In this document: positions 59,241-64,000 of the stretch, in pieces
Numbering within the stretch: the first letter of the stretch is position 1
Layout of the letters: each line of letters starts with the position of its first letter
Source: Bolinopsis microptera
Taxonomy: Eukaryota; Ctenophora; Tentaculata; Lobata; Bolinopsidae
DNA length: 64,000 nucleotides
Direction of reading: 5' to 3'
Assembly (NCBI RefSeq): GCF_026151205.1
Contig: NC_087072.1
Location: 14,920,169-14,984,168, forward strand
Program-made: the position numbers and the translations under genes
The notes under the pieces: model-generated
What the model saw: the letters and a program-made list of their open reading frames with translations, nothing else
What the model was told of the DNA's origin: nothing
The model's database searches: none

Positions 59241-59883
59241 ATTGATATCAACATCGTTATATATCTTCTGATGAAGATAAGCATGAAATCTAATCAGTCC
59301 TTCGAGTTTCGATTTTCATTTCGATTAGTTCGATTCTTAACAGTCGTTTCATTTGTCTAAGTCAAAGTAATAAAATATGAATTTGAAGCTAAATTGTATT
59401 AAAAAGATCGAAATTCTGTTTTAAAAATCCCGGCTAATATCCCGGCCAAAACAGTAATCCCGGCCGGGACCGGGACAAAAACACCAAATGAAGATAAGAC
59501 TGATAAAAGTAATTTTAATTAACGACTAGTATTACTATTACCTCATCGGACATAATTATCACGGACATTACTTTCACGCTGAAGACCTTAGCGTGAATAA
59601 TTATGTCACATGTGTACATTGTACAAGATAGGTTAAGGTGCTAAGTTACTAAGTTAATAATATCAAATTTCAAAGTCACTATTATACTTTGGTATTGGCG
59701 AGAAGCTACTATATTAGATCCAATTACCACGGAATTCTGTAGTTAAAGCAGTTAAGTTGTAAAATATAAACACGACCATCTCTGATGAAGCTTTACTGGC
59801 TGGATGCAAAGAAAAGGATTTAATTCAAAATATGACTGCTAGCTCATAAGTCCTTGAGAAGACATATTGTTAAGTTAGTTAGC

Positions 59884-61258
59884 TAGCTTAAGGGGGGGGG
59901 GTTCACCCTGATTTTTTTGTGAAACTTAGTTTCGAGATAGCAGTTGACCAACAAACTAGGACCGGTGACCGAACTTTTGAGGGGGTCCCGGACCCCAACC
60001 GCCAAACGGTGCCTGCGGGGCAGCCACGCCCATATTTGATCCAAATTAGGCCCAATTTAGCCAAATACCCTGAACATGCCCAAAACCCAGATTTTAGGTG
60101 CTCTACTTGTAGCTAGTGGTCCCCTGAACTCGTATATGAATTTTCATCAAGATTGGACAAAAAATGACTGAGTTATGAGCCAAAAACCATATGACCATAT
60201 TTGGGCATACGCACCAAATTTGATCGATTTTGGCCCATAAATTGGTCAAATATCAATATTTTTGAATGAAACCAACTTTATATGGAAGATAAGCCTATAC
60301 TACAGATTCTCTATGATTATCAGCTCAATATCTACCTAACTGTGGATTCTGTGTTCAAATAGTTGCAAAAAATGAACAAAATCGCCCATATCTCAGTTCG
60401 CGATATTTGCAAAACTGACTTCGCTCAAAACAATAGAACTCAATAGGGTTTCAATATTTTTTCATGAAATTTTCAGAATCAACGTAGAATCGCCTCATGA
60501 CCTTAAGTTTTGTATTAGAATTTTGAGTTAGGCCTTTAAAAAAATTTGGCGGCCAAATTCTGAAATTTGCCGGGCATTTTTCAGAATTTGGCCGCCAAAT
60601 TTTTTTAAAGGCCTTACTCAAAATTCTAATACAAAACTTAAGGTCATGAGGCGATTCTACGTCGATTCTGAAAATTTCATGAAAAAATATTGAAACCCTA
60701 TTGAGTTCTATTGTTTTGAGCGAAGTCAGTTTTGCAAATATCGCGAACTGAGATATGGGCGATTTTGTTCATTTTTTGCAACTATTTGAACACAGAATCC
60801 ACAGTTAGATAGATATTGAGCTGATAATCATAGAGAATCTGTAGTATAGGCTTATCTTCCATATAAAGTTGGTTTCATTCAAAAATATTGATATTTGACC
60901 AATTTATGGGCCAAAATCGATCAAATTTGGTGCGTATGCCCAAATATGGTCATATGGTTTTTGGCTCATAACTCAGTCATTTTTTGTCCAATCTTGATGA
61001 AAATTCATATACGAGTTCAGGGGACCACTAGCTACAAGTAGAGCACCTAAAATCTGGGTTTTGGGCATGTTCAGGGTATTTGGCTAAATTGGGCCTAATT
61101 TGGATCAAATATGGGCGTGGCTGCCCCGCAGGCACCGTTTGGCGGTTGGGGTCCGGGACCCCCTCAAAAGTTTGGTCACCGGTCCTAGTTTGTTGGTCAA
61201 CTGCTATCTCGAAACTAAGTTTCACAAAAAAATCAGGGTGAACCCCCAGCCTTAAGCT
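59884..61258. repeat. 1.37-kb near-perfect palindrome (foldback element)
   Basis: Arms 59884-60564 and 60580-61258 pair over about 680 bp with only scattered mismatches. The 15-bp loop lies at 60565-60579 (atttgccgggcattt). The outer ends are tagcttaag and cttaagcta. Differences include a G9-10 run on the left arm against ccccc on the right next to ttcaccctg/cagggtgaa. The open frames at 59919-60116 and 61028-61315 are the same sequence read from the two arms and are not genes. Non-autonomous; superfamily unknown. Confidence 0.95.
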
Positions 61259-62159
61259 AATTTCCTTTAAAGTTCTTCTAAAAGCTTCTTGAACATAAGA
61301 AATACCGTGCTTCATTGTTATGTGATCTATATTCTATAATATGCTGATTACTGATTAAGATTGTTACACTTACAATTCAGAAAAATGTGTACATCAAATG
61401 AGAGTCTAACCGTCTTCTCATTTTAACTTCCTCCGTGCAAAAGTTGCTAGAACTCTTAACTGACATGTCAGAAATGAGAAACATAAGTCGTCTTATGATA
61501 CAAACACTATAAAATAATAAAAGTTTCACGTTAAGTAGCCAGCTTAATTTAACCTTGATCGGTTGCAGACAATTCTTGGAATTTGGATTGTGGATATAGA
61601 CTTAATTTCACTTTTAAGTGTATAACCGCTAATTAGGTACCTGATCAGATATGATCCTAAATTTGGACCGCAGCCAGCTGGATCCTGATTAGACGCTACG
61701 GTACACAGTTATAATTATATCGTTACTCATGATTTAACATTCCTGATGCTACCAAGTACCGACCATAGTCGTTAATGTTTGCCTTGTTGTGGATTGGTAT
61801 CAATCACCAGCAAAAATGTGCTGGACTGATCAAATTACACCAAGAACCGAAATCACTTATATTTTTGTGTGTCTGTTCATGGTAGCGAGATTGTAACTAT
61901 TATACTTGCACAGAGAAAGTCACGGCGCACTCAAAAAAGCGTCCTCACAAATCGCTGGGGTCACTTCTGTTTGTTGCTTTTTGGAAGTCGCGAGTAAATT
62001 TTACTTTTTAAAAGTTTTTACAAGGTGTTTGAAGCCATCTTTAGGTCTAAAGAGATGAGATCTTGACTAGCACTTACCTGAAAGGGTCGTATCCAATGCG
62101 TTTTTCTCAGATTTTTGATATCTCACTTCATTTTTCCACAAGTAACCGAAACGTAAACG

Positions 62160-62474
62160 TCATTCTGGCGTACTGGCGATTACTCCTGCAACTGAAACAA
62201 GTACTGTGCGACACACGATAATCCTAGGATGTTGAGAGTTAGTATTTGGTAAAGCCCTAACGATACCTAAAACGATAGAGGCTAAAAAGTTTATGAATTC
62301 TTGAAAACTTGTCCCCAGGACTCTGTTGAAACTTAAAGTCGCGTGGTTCAATAACTTAAAAGTAACGTCGCCAACTACTAGCAAAAACGTGTCCCCACGC
62401 GCTAGGGGTGTATAACCTAATAGTAGGGATTGTGTTTTTAAATAAAGTTGCTGGTTGAGATCACTGGTACTCAT
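62160..62474 (-). CDS. Terminal-repeat ORF of 8.2-kb element, right copy, intact
   Basis: A 104-codon ATG frame starting 19 bp inside the right end of the composite element and reading inward. The product is moderately hydrophobic with the block RGDTFLLVVGDVTFKLLNH and a C-terminal VCRTVLVSVAGVIAS segment that could span a membrane. I do not recognise it. The left arm has the same frame with a stop. It may be a real short protein, or a first exon, or chance; the frame remains open over its full length in only one arm. Confidence 0.4.
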   Translation of the reverse strand: MSTSDLNQQLYLKTQSLLLGYTPLARGDTFLLVVGDVTFKLLNHATLSFNRVLGTSFQEFINFLASIVLGIVRALPNTNSQHPRIIVCRTVLVSVAGVIASTPE

Positions 62475-62795
62475 CCCTTTTTCTAGGAGTGTTCAAAATT
62501 CGAATTTAATATACTTCCTACTTCGGCTGAATTCTGAGATTAGAGATATATATTATATATATTAGATAGCAGATACACATTGTCGTAATACGTATCTACT
62601 CATTTTAAGATTCAACCCAAAAGCCCGTGCTTACATCGTTTAAAGTAATAGTAATATCTTTAATCTGCACGTCGGAGACTTACATATTACACGTAATGGC
62701 ATAAAATTGTTTTAATAAAAAAATAAAATTGTATTAACCCCCTGCGAAGACGATTTAGAATGAGTGACACAGAGAAGCTGATTAAACTATCTGAA

Positions 62796-63063
62796 CCGTA
62801 AGTTAATAATAATAGCACGCAAATTTTGATGTTTAGAATACAAGAAGTTTAAAGTACAAAAATGAACCGCCTTTATTGCCGCCAACTACAAGCTAAGCAG
62901 TGCTGCACCCCGCCGCCGATGATTTTCCGGCGTCGGCGTGCAGCACTGCTGAGCATGTAGTTGGCTGCAATAAAGGCGGTTCATTTTTGTACTTTAAACT
63001 TCTTGTATTCTAAACATCAAAATTTGCGTGCTATTATTATTAACTATTATTATTAACTTACGG
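62796..63063. repeat. 268-bp foldback with GC-rich centre
   Basis: Arms of about 110-120 bp: ccgtaagttaataataatag and gcacgcaaattttgatgttt on the left, reverse complements on the right, with an extra 13-bp duplication (tattattattaac) in the right arm. The centre (62905-62950) is GC-rich (gccgccgatgattttccggc) with repeated cagtgctgca/tgcagcactg. A similar gc-rich piece ending ttgcagcactgatgc lies at 63600-63675. Confidence 0.88.
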
Positions 63064-64000
63064 CGTGAACCTGTTTATACGTCGAATACCTATGCGCCGT
63101 TTCGTAATTTTTGCAAGAATTCTTTGAACGAAATCCAACATTTCAGACCATATTATTTTCTATATAATTTCTACACGAGTGGATACTGTAGCAGGCATCG
63201 CTAATGTCGATATTTTCCCGTTGATTCACACATGTTTAAGCAATATACTACGTCACGCTATAACCACGACACGTAACATGGAACAACGCACACGCGACCT
63301 CTAATTGAGTAACAATAACGCGGCACCAGTATTGTTTATCAGTAGATAGATTGTTTATCAGTTATTCTGATAGTTGATATCATTATATTAATTTATGTAT
63401 ACAATTTTTAAAAGCTCCGAACGCTTCTACTGTTATATGGGTATTTCATTTGTCTCAATCGTTTGAATATGCAACAGATACATTTTAGTGTATGAGTATA
63501 TAAGCCATTTTCTTCTGTGAAAATGAACTCACAGATATTACCTCTACACATGGCATTATTCTAGAGGAAAATTTAATCTGCGACATCACGTGACCTCACG
63601 CCGATTACGCCGCCGCCGATTTTAACCACGCCGCCGCCGTTTTGAAAAAAAAACGGCGGCTTGCAGCACTGATGCTAAGAGTGATCCTTATTAAATTTAT
63701 ACAGTGATAGTTCTATTACTCCAAACAAAAATGTATTTGAAAATTATGCTAACGACTTCGTCGATAAGTTTTGCTGGTCCAGAGTTTGGTATGTTCCTGT
63801 ACGCACATGATAAACTCGGTATTCTAGAATTCACATTTCGATACGCCCAACGGACAGTTAACTCCAAAATGGGAGGATAGAGAGGACATTTTATTAACTC
63901 CTCATGAAATTTCTTTTTTACGATGATTAACCTCCCAACTCTGAACCTAAAAGTTAAAACGTGCCATTACACTTATCTAATCTGAACCAAAGCTCTACGC
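63064..64000. other. Non-coding, no gene; fragment of GC-rich foldback at 63600-63675
   Basis: AT-rich sequence without a recognised gene. At 63600-63675 gccgccgccgattttaacca and aaaacggcggcttgcagcac resemble the centre of the preceding foldback and can pair with each other. Confidence 0.5.

Larger units (their letters stand above)
54267..62493. mobile_element. 8.2-kb composite element with terminal inverted repeats over 1.2 kb
   Basis: Left end aacactcctagaaaaaggga; right end is its reverse complement (tccctttttctaggagtgtt). The right arm (61255-62493) matches the left arm (54267-56560), which is longer because it carries two later insertions: the telomere-repeat element 54967-55176 and a segment with an RT fragment at about 55625-56340. 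Shared anchors include gatcctgattgg/ccagctgg near 55430 and 61680, ggctacttaacgtgaaactt (55577) and cacggaggaagttaa (56400). The unique core 56560-61254 holds hAT fragments and a large palindrome. No clear target duplication was found. Superfamily unknown. Confidence 0.78.

Noticed and set aside
59919-61315. Two open frames with nearly the same product in opposite directions
   Set aside because: They are the two arms of the large palindrome read from each side; no domain and no independent support.

Overview
The window is eukaryotic and almost certainly from an animal. It has spliced genes with GT/AG introns, animal gene families (iRhom, TMEM35-type, SLC10A7-type), TTAGGG interstitial telomeric repeats, and a metazoan range of transposons (Penelope, CR1/L2-like LINE, mariner, hAT, Mutator-like, tRNA-derived SINE). 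It is AT-rich and gene-poor. The species cannot be fixed from the sequence; a marine invertebrate is my guess, not a result.

Three host genes are well supported. (1) 4364-6043 (+) is the 3' part of an inactive rhomboid (iRhom): both catalytic positions are substituted and the extracellular cysteine-rich iRhom domain is present. (2) 7739-8571 (+) is a complete three-exon TMEM35/DoxX-like four-helix membrane protein of 136 residues. (3) 33197-21845 (-) is a ten-exon SLC10A7-like (bile-acid/sodium symporter fold) transporter spread over 11 kb with one 5.5-kb intron; its 5' end is not found. Two weaker exon-like ORFs lie at 41894-42198 and 44061-44342 (-).

The rest is repeats. 0-4.3 kb: a 20-bp minisatellite. 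9-15 kb: two dispersed repeat families tied to long poly-G runs, a 79-bp palindrome, a 1.9-kb CT-rich tract with an internal 967-bp duplication, and a broken unidentified gene relic. 15.4-18.5 kb: nested short inverted-repeat elements, including three copies of one MITE with their own 8-9-bp target duplications. 33.5 kb: a 160-bp hAT-type MITE with an 8-bp target duplication. 37.3-40.4 kb: a broken Penelope-like element split by a 1009-bp Mutator-like insertion (FLYWCH ORF, perfect 9-bp target duplication). 41.6-45.5 kb: a mariner relic with 360-bp inverted repeats and a foldback made of 20-bp units. 45.5-49.4 kb: a nearly intact LINE with one premature stop. 53.6-54.0 kb: a SINE. 54.3-62.5 kb: a composite 8.2-kb structure with arms of more than 1 kb that carry an inward ORF at each end; it has captured a telomere-repeat element, an RT fragment, hAT fragments and a 1.37-kb near-perfect palindrome. 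62.8 kb: another foldback.

The host genes show no sign of acting together; they are neighbours in a transposon-rich region. The most interesting material is the mobile DNA: the inverted-repeat element with telomeric core, the giant-arm element with terminal ORFs, and the poly-G-linked repeats.
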